Assembly (NCBI GenBank): GCA_030681235.1
Contig: JAUXWY010000343.1
Location: forward strand, 1 to 42,695
DNA length: 42,695 nt
Source: Pirellulaceae bacterium
Lineage (GTDB): Bacteria > Planctomycetota > Planctomycetia > Pirellulales > Pirellulaceae
Reading direction: 5' to 3'
Of the stretch, positions 34,789 to 42,695 are shown one piece after another; positions within the stretch are counted from its first letter, which is position 1; every line of letters begins with the position of its first letter. The notes under the pieces are model-generated. The model ran no database searches. It was not told where the DNA came from and saw nothing but the letters and a program-made list of their open reading frames with translations. Position numbers and translations under genes: made by a program.

Positions 34789-35535
34789 ATGCGAGTTTGG
34801 CGAAGTCTGGCGACGATTGGATTGGTCTGGTTGGGACTCGGATTGAGTTGGACGAACACGGGGATCGGGCAAGCAACGGGGATCGGGCAAGAAACGGGCC
34901 AACAGGCCAAGCAGCTAGACCGACCGACGACGGTGAAGCTCCAATATCTGCTGTCACTCCCGAAGGGCTACGAGGAACAAGAGTCGTGGCCGGTCCTGTT
35001 GTTCCTGCATGGAGCTGGTGAGCGCGGCAGTGACCTGAACCTCGTGAAAACGCACGGTCCTCCCAAGCTCTTGGAGGCGGGCAAAGAGTTTCCGTTTATC
35101 GTCGTTTCGCCGCAATGCCCAGCCGGTCGTTGGTGGGAATCATTCGAGTTGGCGGTCCTGTTGGACGAAATCGAAGACAATTACAAGGTCGACAAGCAAA
35201 GAATCTATGTGACGGGCCTGAGCATGGGCGGGTTCGGTACATGGGCTTTGTCCGCCTATCAACCCAAGCGGTTTGCAGCGATTGCACCGATATGTGGTGG
35301 CGGCGAACCGATGATGACGCGGTTCTATGCACACGTTCCAACCTGGGCGTTCCACGGCGATCAAGACAATGTCGTGCCATTGGCTCGTTCGGAGAGCATG
35401 GTCGAAGGAATGAAAAAAGTCGGCGGCGACGTCAAATTCACAGTCTATCCCGGTGTCGGACACGATTCCTGGACCGAGACCTACGACAACGAAGAGTTGT
35501 ACAAGTGGTTGCTTGAACATAAGAATGAGAAGTGA
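34789..35535 (+). CDS. Secreted alpha/beta-hydrolase (esterase/PHB depolymerase-like)
   Basis: 248 residues with a signal peptide (hydrophobic about 8-22). The next residues come from an 18-nt tandem repeat (TGIGQA/TGIGQE). The catalytic domain starts at about 48: oxyanion-hole motif LFLHGAGERGSD (about 71-82), nucleophile elbow GLSMGGFG with Ser145, Asp191 or Asp193 in FHGDQDNVVP, and His225 in PGVGHDSWTE. This is the usual triad order of prolyl-oligopeptidase/dienelactone-hydrolase-like esterases, several of which in planctomycetes are linked to polysaccharide ester cleavage. The substrate cannot be named. The ATG follows AAAGAGA. Size and motifs look complete, so it should be active outside the cytoplasm. 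Confidence 0.88.
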   Translation: MRVWRSLATIGLVWLGLGLSWTNTGIGQATGIGQETGQQAKQLDRPTTVKLQYLLSLPKGYEEQESWPVLLFLHGAGERGSDLNLVKTHGPPKLLEAGKEFPFIVVSPQCPAGRWWESFELAVLLDEIEDNYKVDKQRIYVTGLSMGGFGTWALSAYQPKRFAAIAPICGGGEPMMTRFYAHVPTWAFHGDQDNVVPLARSESMVEGMKKVGGDVKFTVYPGVGHDSWTETYDNEELYKWLLEHKNEK

Positions 35536-35603
35536 CGCCAGCGCGGGGCGATGCCCACGCGGTTAACCGTCGTGCCCATCGGGCCGCGTTTCTGGCAATT
35601 TAG

Positions 35604-37004
35604 CTAGGCCGCTGAACGATCGGATGTCGAGTTGAGTTTGTTGTACAGAGTCTTGATGCTCACGCCCAATTCCTGAGCGGCTGCAGTTTTGTTGCCATGG
35701 TGACGGTCCAAGGCTGATTCGATCATGCGCTGTTCCATATCGCGGAGCGAAAGGATCTCGGTCGGATTCGTCGTGGCCATCGCCAAGCCAATCCGCGTTT
35801 GTCCGAAATGACTGGGCAGATGCTCCACGTCGATCGGCAAGCGATCGCACATGACAGAAGCGTGCTCGATCACATTGGCCAGCTCCCGAACGTTGCCCGG
35901 CCAAGTGTGTTCCTGCAAAAGCGTGCGAACGCGTTCGGAGAACTGCGGGCTTTGGCCCGCGGCCGAGGGACGGACACGCAGCAGCAGGACTTCAGCCAAG
36001 GCCGGAATATCCGAGCGTCTTTGTCGTAGGCTGGGAATATGAATCTGGAAGGTGTTGATACGATACATCAAGTCTTCGCGAAATTCGCCGTCTTGGACCA
36101 TGTTCGGCAAGTCGCGATGGGTGGCGCAGACGATTCGGCAATCGACCTTGCGAGTCAGTCCTTCTCCGACCCGGCGGATCTCGCCGGATTCCAACACGCG
36201 GAGTAGCTTCGCTTGCATGGCCTTGGGCAACTCGCCAATTTCGTCCAAGAACAGTGTCCCACCGTTGGCGACCTCAAACAGTCCCAACCGATCCACATCG
36301 GCACCCGTAAACGCTCCTTTCAAATGACCGAACAGTTCACTTTCGATCAGGTTCTCGGGCAATGCACCACAATTGACGGCCACAAAAGCTTGACCCGCAC
36401 GAGAACTCTGTTGATGAATCGCGCGAGCCACCAGCTCCTTGCCTGTACCTGTTTCGCCAAGGATGAGTACGGTCGAGTGCGTGGGGGCAACTCGCTGAAT
36501 GATGCGTTGCAGTTCCAGCATCGTGGGATGGCTGCCGATCAAGACGCTGGTCTTACGAGAAGTCTGTGATTCTACTTGACGTTCCAGTTTCCGACATTGA
36601 CGCACCAGCGCTAACTTATCGGCCACTCGCAGCAGGGCCGTCTCCATTTCTCGCAGTTTGCACGGTTTCTCCAAGAAATCAAAGGCGCCCAATCGCATGG
36701 ATTGGACGGCCACATTCAAGTCGGCATTGCCGGTCAACAGGATGGTCTGCAGGTCGGGAGCCTGTTCGCGAAGGCGACCAATCAGCTCCAGGCCATTCAT
36801 GCCGGGCATATTCAGATCCACGAGAGCACAATCGAACGAATGTGTCCCCAAAGCGGCCAGCGCGCTGGCGCCGTCGGCAAACGTCGTGACTCGATGACCA
36901 TAGCGGGGCAGCTGGTCTTCCATGAATTCTCGCAATTGTTGCTCGTCGTCCACGCACATCACGTGGAGCGACTCAAGCGGCGAAGGATTGGCGTTTTTCT
37001 TCAT
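35604..37004 (-). CDS. NtrC-like sigma-54-dependent response regulator
   Basis: 466 residues, all three domains intact. The receiver domain (about 13-130) has the acidic pair DDE (19-21), phosphoacceptor Asp63 in LVDLNMPGMNG, and Lys in LEKPC (113). The AAA+ domain (about 155-385) has Walker A GETGTGKE (183-190), the sigma-54 contact loop GAFTGA (230-235), Walker B GGTLFLDEIGEL, and the WPGNVREL motif. The C-terminal Fis-type helix-turn-helix reads NKTAAAQELGVSIKTLYNKL. It binds upstream DNA and drives open-complex formation by sigma-54 polymerase when phosphorylated. Its start overlaps the end of the kinase gene by 32 nt, so the two are co-translated. The target genes are not evident here; I found no convincing -24/-12 site nearby. 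Confidence 0.95.
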   Translation of the reverse strand: MKKNANPSPLESLHVMCVDDEQQLREFMEDQLPRYGHRVTTFADGASALAALGTHSFDCALVDLNMPGMNGLELIGRLREQAPDLQTILLTGNADLNVAVQSMRLGAFDFLEKPCKLREMETALLRVADKLALVRQCRKLERQVESQTSRKTSVLIGSHPTMLELQRIIQRVAPTHSTVLILGETGTGKELVARAIHQQSSRAGQAFVAVNCGALPENLIESELFGHLKGAFTGADVDRLGLFEVANGGTLFLDEIGELPKAMQAKLLRVLESGEIRRVGEGLTRKVDCRIVCATHRDLPNMVQDGEFREDLMYRINTFQIHIPSLRQRRSDIPALAEVLLLRVRPSAAGQSPQFSERVRTLLQEHTWPGNVRELANVIEHASVMCDRLPIDVEHLPSHFGQTRIGLAMATTNPTEILSLRDMEQRMIESALDRHHGNKTAAAQELGVSIKTLYNKLNSTSDRSAA

Positions 37005-38610
37005 GTTTCACCGTAGGAAGAGAAATCGTAAACGTCGAACCTTTGCCCGGACCCGCACTGACGGCTTGAATGGTTCCCTGATGTTCTTCAATGATTCGAT
37101 ACGTGATTGCCAACCCCAGTCCAGTGCCGGAACCATCGACCCGGCGCGTGAAGAATGGCTCGAACAAGTGAGCTTGAACTTCATCCGTCATGCCACAACC
37201 GTCGTCGCGAACCTCGATGACAACGTGTCCATGCCGCTGCTCCAATTCGATCCACACGTTACCGGTCTGCTCGATCGACTCCAATGCGTTCGTGATCAGA
37301 TTGAGGGTCACTTGTTTGAGTTCTTGAGCGTTGACCATCCCGTATACTGGAGATTTGCCATGGAAGTGGATATTGCGTCCCAAGTACTTCTTGGCCGGGG
37401 TCACCATGTCGATCACCGCTTGGATCAACTCCACCATTTCCGTGGGATGCTTTTCTTTGTCATCCAATCGCGAATAATCCAACAGCCCCGACGTGATCCC
37501 TTTGCACCGAAAGGCCTCGTCTTGAATTCGGCGCAGGTACTTGAGGATCGTTGTAATCTCTTTTCCGTAGGTTTCGTGAGTGGTTTCGTCGGTCAAATCG
37601 TACAACAACTCTTGGACTCGGCTCTCGAGAGCTTCGGCGCTCCAAGCGATGGCCGCCAGCGGGTTGTTGATTTCGTGAGCCAATCCAGCCGCCATGAACC
37701 CGACGCTGGCCAATTGTTCGCTGCGAATGACTTCTTTGGTTCGTTGGCGAACTTTTTCGTCCAAGTCGTTTTTGATAGATTGGAAGTTTTCCGTCATGTC
37801 ATTTAATGCGGCCGCCAGTTCCGCAACTTCGCCTTCGACGTTTAATTTGATGCGGAAATCGTATTCGCCCTTTGCGACTCGGCGCGAGCCACGAATCAAT
37901 GTCTCCAGCGGTTGGAAGATGCTGCGCTTGGCGATCATGTACAACAAGCCGAGGGACAGAAAGGCGACCGCCGTCATGCCAAAGGTCCATGCGTACCAAG
38001 CATTGTATTCGGCGCGCACAACGGTAGCGAATTCGTCCATTCGTTGCTTCAAAAGGCTGGGTATTCTTTGCACTTCGTGCTGCAATTCTTCCAGGTCAGA
38101 CTCCAGAACGGCGGCCGAAACTTGAGTATGGACGTACCAATCGCGATTTTCGTCGGTGTTGCGATCAATTCGATCTAATGCGCGATAAATATTGGCAACC
38201 GCCATTTCTTCACTGGACGTATACGCGAGTCGGTCGTCGGCTGTGGGCTCCAGTTCCAACTGTTCTTGGTACGCGAGGAAAGTGGCGCGCACCTTGAGTT
38301 TTTGATTATAAAACGCTGTCCGCAAGCCCAACGGACTTTCCGGTTCTTTGCCAAAGAAGAAAGAACCACCAATCGATCTAGGATCCGAGTCTAGCATCGA
38401 AGCCTGTGCGTTGATGCGGCGCAAATCGCTGACAGCCTGACCCATATTGACGGCCAGTGGTAATTCGAGGGCTCGTTGACGGATGCTTTTGGTGAGATTT
38501 CGAAACCTATATACGCCTTGAACACTGGCCAGACACAGCCCCAGGATCACGAGAAACAATAGTCCCGCGCCCAAGCGAATTTGGTATCGTACTGGCCAGC
38601 TTTTTAACAT
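36973..38610 (-). CDS. Membrane-bound sensor histidine kinase, partner of the NtrC-like regulator
   Basis: 545 residues from the ATG at 38610; the open frame reaches 38766, but the extra residues look non-coding. Two membrane helices (about 12-30 and 207-228) enclose a periplasmic helical sensor region of about 175 residues. A HAMP domain follows (IFQPLETLIRGSRRVAKGEYDF), then a short coiled-coil (LDEKVRQRTKEVIRSEQL), the H box AAGLAHEINNPLAAI with His312, and an ATPase domain with N box NLITNALES, G1 RDDGCGMTD and G2 GSGTGLGLAI. This is the NtrB/AtoS type of kinase that pairs with sigma-54 activators. Its gene overlaps the regulator gene, and the pair is divergent from putA. The signal sensed is unknown. 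Confidence 0.92.
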   Translation of the reverse strand: MLKSWPVRYQIRLGAGLLFLVILGLCLASVQGVYRFRNLTKSIRQRALELPLAVNMGQAVSDLRRINAQASMLDSDPRSIGGSFFFGKEPESPLGLRTAFYNQKLKVRATFLAYQEQLELEPTADDRLAYTSSEEMAVANIYRALDRIDRNTDENRDWYVHTQVSAAVLESDLEELQHEVQRIPSLLKQRMDEFATVVRAEYNAWYAWTFGMTAVAFLSLGLLYMIAKRSIFQPLETLIRGSRRVAKGEYDFRIKLNVEGEVAELAAALNDMTENFQSIKNDLDEKVRQRTKEVIRSEQLASVGFMAAGLAHEINNPLAAIAWSAEALESRVQELLYDLTDETTHETYGKEITTILKYLRRIQDEAFRCKGITSGLLDYSRLDDKEKHPTEMVELIQAVIDMVTPAKKYLGRNIHFHGKSPVYGMVNAQELKQVTLNLITNALESIEQTGNVWIELEQRHGHVVIEVRDDGCGMTDEVQAHLFEPFFTRRVDGSGTGLGLAITYRIIEEHQGTIQAVSAGPGKGSTFTISLPTVKHEEKRQSFAA

Positions 38611-38950
38611 GGGATCATCAGTTTTGAGGCAAGATGGTTGCCAGTGGATTGTGCCGCCGATTCGCCCTACTCCATGGATTGGTGCGGGGTGTGGACTGTA
38701 GCAAGGCGTCCCGTCCAACTCAACGTCAGTTCTCCCGATCAAGAAATTGTTCCACGCGTGAAACATCTCGACCGCACAACTTCCGGATGTGGCGCAAGGA
38801 CCTGATTTGCATTTTTACGAGTCTGGAAGAAAGAAGACGTCATCCACGAGGCTTATTTTCAAGAAATGGACAGTCGAATCGAGGACACTAGGAAGGCGAG
38901 CTCCCGACTGCCGGAAACGGCGCCTATTTTTGCGAAAAACTGCTTGGCCT
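38611..38950. other. Divergent intergenic region, kinase gene and putA
   Basis: About 340 bp between the starts of the kinase and putA genes. Frames on both strands stay partly open here, but their translations look random. I see no clear sigma-70 or sigma-54 promoter, no repeat and no hairpin. Neither gene has a strong ribosome site, so the true starts could lie a little further out. Confidence 0.4.
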
Positions 38951-41900
38951 ATGAACGCTGCGACGCCCCAATCGGACCATCTGGTCAAGTCATTAACGGA
39001 TCTGCCCCAAAACGCGGTTGCCCTGGCTGCTGAATTGCTCCAAGCCTCACGCCAGCACGAAACAAAGGCCGAGCAGGCCCGGACGGCGCAAATGGCTCGG
39101 ATGATGCAGGACGAGCCTGGCAAAAAATTCACGATCGTGATGACCGACCAAGTCCTCAAGATTGCCGACCCGCGACAGGCGGCGGCTCGTTTGGACTCGA
39201 TCATTCGCCGCTATGGCCTGCCCAAGTACCTCAACCGATTCCAGCGTCTGCTGCTGTGGTCTGGAAATCAAATCGGCAAAGTGGCGCCGCACCTGGTCAT
39301 GCCCCAGATCAGCCAACAGGTCCGCCGCGAATCCGCTCACGTCATTGTCTCCGAGGATCCCCAGAAGTTTCAAGAATACGTTGCTCAACGAAAACAGAAA
39401 CAATGGCGAATCAACTTCAACCAGTTGGGTGAAGCGGTCCTGGGGGATCACGAGGCGGAGCGGCGTTTTCAATCCTACCAAAATCGTTTGGCTTCCGAGG
39501 ACATCGAATATGTTTCGGTCAAGATATCCTCGATCGTTAGTCAGATTAGCTTGACTGGCTACGACCAAACACTCGAATTGATCAAGCCTCGCTTGCGAAC
39601 GCTCTACCGAGCGGCGATCAAACATGGTCGCGGCAAAGCGAAGTTCGTCAATTTGGACATGGAAGAATATCGCGACCTGCAATTGACCGTCGACGTGTTT
39701 TGTCAGGTGTTGGACGAACCGGAATTCATGGCGTTGGAGGCCGGGATCGTTCTGCAGGCGTATCTGCCGGACTCGCACACCATGCAGCAATTCCTGACCC
39801 AATGGGCTCGCGACCGAGTCGCACGGGGTGGGGCTGGGATCAAGATCCGCTTGGTCAAAGGCGCGAACCTAGCGATGGAGCAGGTTGAAGCCTCGCTCCG
39901 CGGTTGGCCTCAAGCCCCGTACACGTCCAAGCTCCAAGTCGACGCCAATTACAAGCGAATGTTGGAGTATGCCCTGCGGCCGGAACATGCGGCGGCCGTG
40001 CGTTTGGGAGTCGCTAGTCACAATTTGTTTGAAGTCGCGTTCGCCATGTTGTTACGTCAACAACGGGGCGTTCAGGATCGTGTCGAATTCGAAATGTTGG
40101 AAGGCATGGCCAACGCTCAAGCGATCGAAGTTCGACAGCGAACCGGTGGTCTGGTCGTCTACACACCCGCCGTTGGAGAAAAAGAGTTTGAAGCGGCCGT
40201 GGCTTATTTGGTGCGCCGACTGGACGAGAACACGGCCCCGGGGAGTTTTCTTGGCGCGCTGTTTGCGCTGCAAGAAGGCTCGCCCCAATGGAACGAACAA
40301 CGGGATGCGTTTCTCGCGGCCTGCGAACTGGCCGGGTGTTGTCCCGAGTCGGAAATTGGAACGGAGCTGATTACTAGTGCCGATCGTTTGGCATTTGCAG
40401 CCACGAGCAATCGAGTTCAGGACCGGAACAGATGGTCGTTCAAGCCGGAGCCATTGGCCGCACCGTTCGAAAACCACGCGGATACGGATTTTGCTTTGGC
40501 CCGCAATCGAAGTTGGGCCAGCGCGATCGTTCGCGACTGGACCACGCAAAACATCCCGACCATTCCACTCGAAGTGGGTGGTCGAGTCTGCGAACTTGAA
40601 CCGACGGGAATCGGCCGCGATCCGTCGTGCGATAGTCGGGAGCGGTATCGTTTTGCCGAAGCGGGGCCCCAAGAAGTCGAACAGGCTTTGTGCGTTGCCG
40701 TAACCGCTGGTCAGCGTTGGCGTGACGTGCCCTTGCTCGAGCGAGCTCGGATCATTGCCAATGTGGGAGCCTCTTTCGACAAACATCGCGCGGAAACCTT
40801 GGGCGCGATGATGATCGACTGCGGCAAGGCCTTGAGCGAAGGTGATGTTGAAATTTCGGAGGCGATCGATTTTGCCCACTACTATGCACGCTGGTGGCAA
40901 CCTCGTCGTTCCGCCGAGGAGATCGCGACGCGTGACGCTTCCGAATCCTGTGAGAGTCAGATCGATCGATCCGGTTGGTTCGACGGAACAACAATGGAAC
41001 CGTTAGGAGTCGTCGTTGTCACTCCGCCTTGGAATTTTCCGTTTGCAATCCCCGCCGGCGGTTGTTTAGCGGCGTTGATGGCGGGAAACAGCGTGATCCT
41101 CAAGCCGTCGCCCGAGTCCGTGTTGACCGCCTTTCATCTGGCTCAGCAAATGTGGGCCGCCGGTGTGCCAAAAGATGTGTTGCAGTTCTTGCCGGTCAAC
41201 GAACAATTGGCGGGAAAGCAACTGATCACCGATCCCCGTACGGCGGCCGTGATTCTAACCGGCAGTTCGGAGACGGCGAGCATGTTCTTGGGTTGGCGTC
41301 CCGACTTGCGGTTGGCGGCGGAAACCAGTGGGAAGAACGCACTGATCATCACAGCCTTTGCCGATGTGGATTTGGCGGTCAAAGATCTGATTCGCGGTGC
41401 GTTTGGACATGCCGGGCAAAAGTGTTCCGCGACCAGTCTCGCGTTGGTCGAACGATGTGTGTACGAGAGCGAAAAATTCCGGCATCAACTCTTGGATGCC
41501 GCTCGCAGCCTGCGCGTGGGCAGCTCGCATGATCCTAGCGTGGTGATCACGCCGGTCATTCGCACTCCCGATCCCAACTTGCAACGCGGATTGACAGCCT
41601 TGGAAGAAGGTGAAAGTTGGTTGCTGGAACCGCAGATGGTCGATGGCAATTCATGCTCATGGACGCCGGGGATTCGCTTGGGTGTGAAGCCAGGGTCTTG
41701 GTACCACCGCACCGAATGTTTCGGACCAGTGTTGGGTTTGATCTGTGTCGAATCGTTGGCAGAGGCCATCGAGATCGCCAACAGCAGCGACTTTGGCTTG
41801 ACCGGCGGTTTGCATTCGTTGGAGCCGAGCCAGATTCGATTGTGGCGGGAAAACATCCAAGTAGGCAATGCGTACATCAATCGCGGAACCACCGGAGCCA

Positions 41901-42604
41901 TCGTGCAAAGGCAGCCGTTTGGCGGTTGGAAGAACTCGAGCGTCGGGCCAGGCGTCAAAGCGGGCGGCCCGAATTATGTCGCGTGTTTTGCCAAGTGGAC
42001 CCAGGAGTCGCTGCCCAAGTTTCAATCCGAGCCTTTGGGTGAGCTCCGGTCGCTGTTTCCGGTTCTTAGTCGCTGGTTGGATCACGACTTGGACCGGGAC
42101 TGTCTGGAAGCGTCCGCCCGAAGTTATCAATACTGGTGGTCGCACGAATTTTCCCAAGAACATGATCCATCGCAGGTTCACGGCGAGTCGAATCATTTTC
42201 GATATTGCCCGCGACCGTTGCATGTCGTCCGCTTGGGCGTGCTCCCGATCAGCACTTCCAAACGAGCATTGGCGCAAGTGACTTTGGCAGCCAATCGCAC
42301 GGGGACGCGTTTACAAGTTAGCGTCAGTCGCGCCACATTGGAGTTGGACCATTGGGCCCAATTGACCGGTGGCGAGGTGATCGTCGAGGACCTGGACGCG
42401 ATGCAACGGCGACTTGGTGCCATGACGGGGATCACGGCCCGAGTGCTGGGGGATGTCGGTGTGGCAACATTGGATCCGTTGGCGATCAACAAAGCCTTTG
42501 TCGAATATGGCATGCCCTTGAGTAACGGTCGTTTGGAGTTACAACTGTACGTTCGCGAGCAAGCGATTTCCGAGACCAAGCATCGGTACGGCAATCTGAT
42601 TTAG
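38951..42604 (+). CDS. putA: Bifunctional proline dehydrogenase / L-glutamate-gamma-semialdehyde dehydrogenase
   Basis: 1217 residues from the ATG at 38951; an extension to 38789 is open but looks random. The N-terminal half is a PRODH FAD barrel (about 90-470): EYVSVKISSIVSQI, KFVNLDMEEYRD, VLQAYLPDS, IKIRLVKGANL, GVASHNLFEVA, FEMLEGMA. The middle is an aldehyde dehydrogenase: PWNFPFAIPAGG, Glu791 in AAETSGKN, catalytic Cys825 in GHAGQKCSATS, and ECFGPVLGLI. The C-terminal 200 residues, ending with a HRYGNL motif, match the extra domain that closes the substrate channel in long PutA types. It turns proline into glutamate in two steps, with electrons to quinone and NAD+. There is no N-terminal ribbon-helix-helix, so it should not repress its own gene. 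It is complete and divergent from the two-component pair. Confidence 0.95.
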   Translation: MNAATPQSDHLVKSLTDLPQNAVALAAELLQASRQHETKAEQARTAQMARMMQDEPGKKFTIVMTDQVLKIADPRQAAARLDSIIRRYGLPKYLNRFQRLLLWSGNQIGKVAPHLVMPQISQQVRRESAHVIVSEDPQKFQEYVAQRKQKQWRINFNQLGEAVLGDHEAERRFQSYQNRLASEDIEYVSVKISSIVSQISLTGYDQTLELIKPRLRTLYRAAIKHGRGKAKFVNLDMEEYRDLQLTVDVFCQVLDEPEFMALEAGIVLQAYLPDSHTMQQFLTQWARDRVARGGAGIKIRLVKGANLAMEQVEASLRGWPQAPYTSKLQVDANYKRMLEYALRPEHAAAVRLGVASHNLFEVAFAMLLRQQRGVQDRVEFEMLEGMANAQAIEVRQRTGGLVVYTPAVGEKEFEAAVAYLVRRLDENTAPGSFLGALFALQEGSPQWNEQRDAFLAACELAGCCPESEIGTELITSADRLAFAATSNRVQDRNRWSFKPEPLAAPFENHADTDFALARNRSWASAIVRDWTTQNIPTIPLEVGGRVCELEPTGIGRDPSCDSRERYRFAEAGPQEVEQALCVAVTAGQRWRDVPLLERARIIANVGASFDKHRAETLGAMMIDCGKALSEGDVEISEAIDFAHYYARWWQPRRSAEEIATRDASESCESQIDRSGWFDGTTMEPLGVVVVTPPWNFPFAIPAGGCLAALMAGNSVILKPSPESVLTAFHLAQQMWAAGVPKDVLQFLPVNEQLAGKQLITDPRTAAVILTGSSETASMFLGWRPDLRLAAETSGKNALIITAFADVDLAVKDLIRGAFGHAGQKCSATSLALVERCVYESEKFRHQLLDAARSLRVGSSHDPSVVITPVIRTPDPNLQRGLTALEEGESWLLEPQMVDGNSCSWTPGIRLGVKPGSWYHRTECFGPVLGLICVESLAEAIEIANSSDFGLTGGLHSLEPSQIRLWRENIQVGNAYINRGTTGAIVQRQPFGGWKNSSVGPGVKAGGPNYVACFAKWTQESLPKFQSEPLGELRSLFPVLSRWLDHDLDRDCLEASARSYQYWWSHEFSQEHDPSQVHGESNHFRYCPRPLHVVRLGVLPISTSKRALAQVTLAANRTGTRLQVSVSRATLELDHWAQLTGGEVIVEDLDAMQRRLGAMTGITARVLGDVGVATLDPLAINKAFVEYGMPLSNGRLELQLYVREQAISETKHRYGNLI

Positions 42605-42677
42605 GATTTGTGCCGAAACGAGTTTCCGATTTCGATGATTCCGCCTGCACAAAGGCAGTTTCGCTGGCGCTGGTGTA

Positions 42678-42691
42678 CCGGCTTCAGCCGG
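42678..42691. repeat. REP-like palindrome at the right edge
   Basis: CCGGCT, TC, AGCCGG: a 6-bp perfect stem in the context GTGTACCGGCTTCAGCCGGC, 73 nt behind putA and cut by the window end. Sequences of this kind are common extragenic palindromes in planctomycetes, as I recall; without a T tail it is not a standard terminator. Confidence 0.45.
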
Positions 42692-42695
42692 CGGG

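Noticed and set aside
34861-34896. 18-nt direct repeat near the start of the hydrolase gene, considered as an insertion trace
   Set aside because: It is a simple in-frame tandem duplication just behind the signal peptide and needs no mobile element.
36922-37806. A 294-codon plus-strand frame opposite the histidine kinase
   Set aside because: It is antisense to intact kinase boxes (H, N, G1, G2) and has no recognisable domain.
38805-38830. TGGCGC...TTTGCA upstream of putA, considered as a sigma-54 promoter
   Set aside because: The GG and GC doublets are 16 nt apart instead of 10, so the -24/-12 geometry fails.

Overview
The window looks like chromosomal DNA of a planctomycete, most likely of the Pirellulales/Rhodopirellula group. 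The clues are a giant secreted TPR protein with a DUF1581/DUF1583-like end, a formylmethanofuran dehydrogenase-type subunit (FhcA) of the tetrahydromethanopterin C1 pathway in a bacterial setting, a PEP-CTERM protein remnant, many secreted proteins of unknown function, moderate GC and mostly weak Shine-Dalgarno sites. The assignment rests on gene content recalled from family knowledge; no search was run.

Region 1-11186 (minus) is one uninterrupted reading frame of more than 3,700 codons that runs off the left edge. It has a signal peptide, a run of nine Asp, very long TPR-type helical repeats and a beta-rich DUF1583-like end. Divergent from it, 11349-18073 (plus) is a four-gene operon: MoxR AAA+ ATPase, DUF58 protein, BatA-like vWA membrane protein, and a large membrane protein with two vWA domains flanking a glutamine-amidotransferase-like domain. 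The last gene carries a 104-bp palindromic element in frame inside its first vWA domain. A second copy lies 3 nt behind its stop codon, and a fragment lies further on.

Region 18415-26498 (minus) is a tightly packed set, in transcription order: unknown 631-aa protein, YggS-type PLP homeostasis protein, FhcA, a ZnuA-like binding protein, a protease-dead M50-like membrane protein, and an ATP-grasp enzyme. It looks like part of an H4MPT-linked C1 locus, but fhcBCD, mch and mtd genes are not here. Upstream on the same strand is an NhaC-type Na+/H+ antiporter with a roughly 320-residue soluble insertion rich in Gly, Pro, Lys and Glu.

Region 29789-35535 is a mixed set of small units: a PQQ-like beta-propeller, a UPF0178 protein, a gene-poor stretch with a GGDEF-like remnant and a strong hairpin, a lipoprotein, a truncated PEP-CTERM gene, a secreted protein of unknown function, and an alpha/beta-hydrolase. 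Region 35604-38610 (minus) is a two-component pair, a membrane histidine kinase and an NtrC-like sigma-54 activator with overlapping genes. Region 38951-42604 (plus) is a bifunctional PutA proline-catabolism enzyme. The right edge cuts a second type of palindromic repeat. No tRNA, rRNA, CRISPR array or transposase gene was seen.
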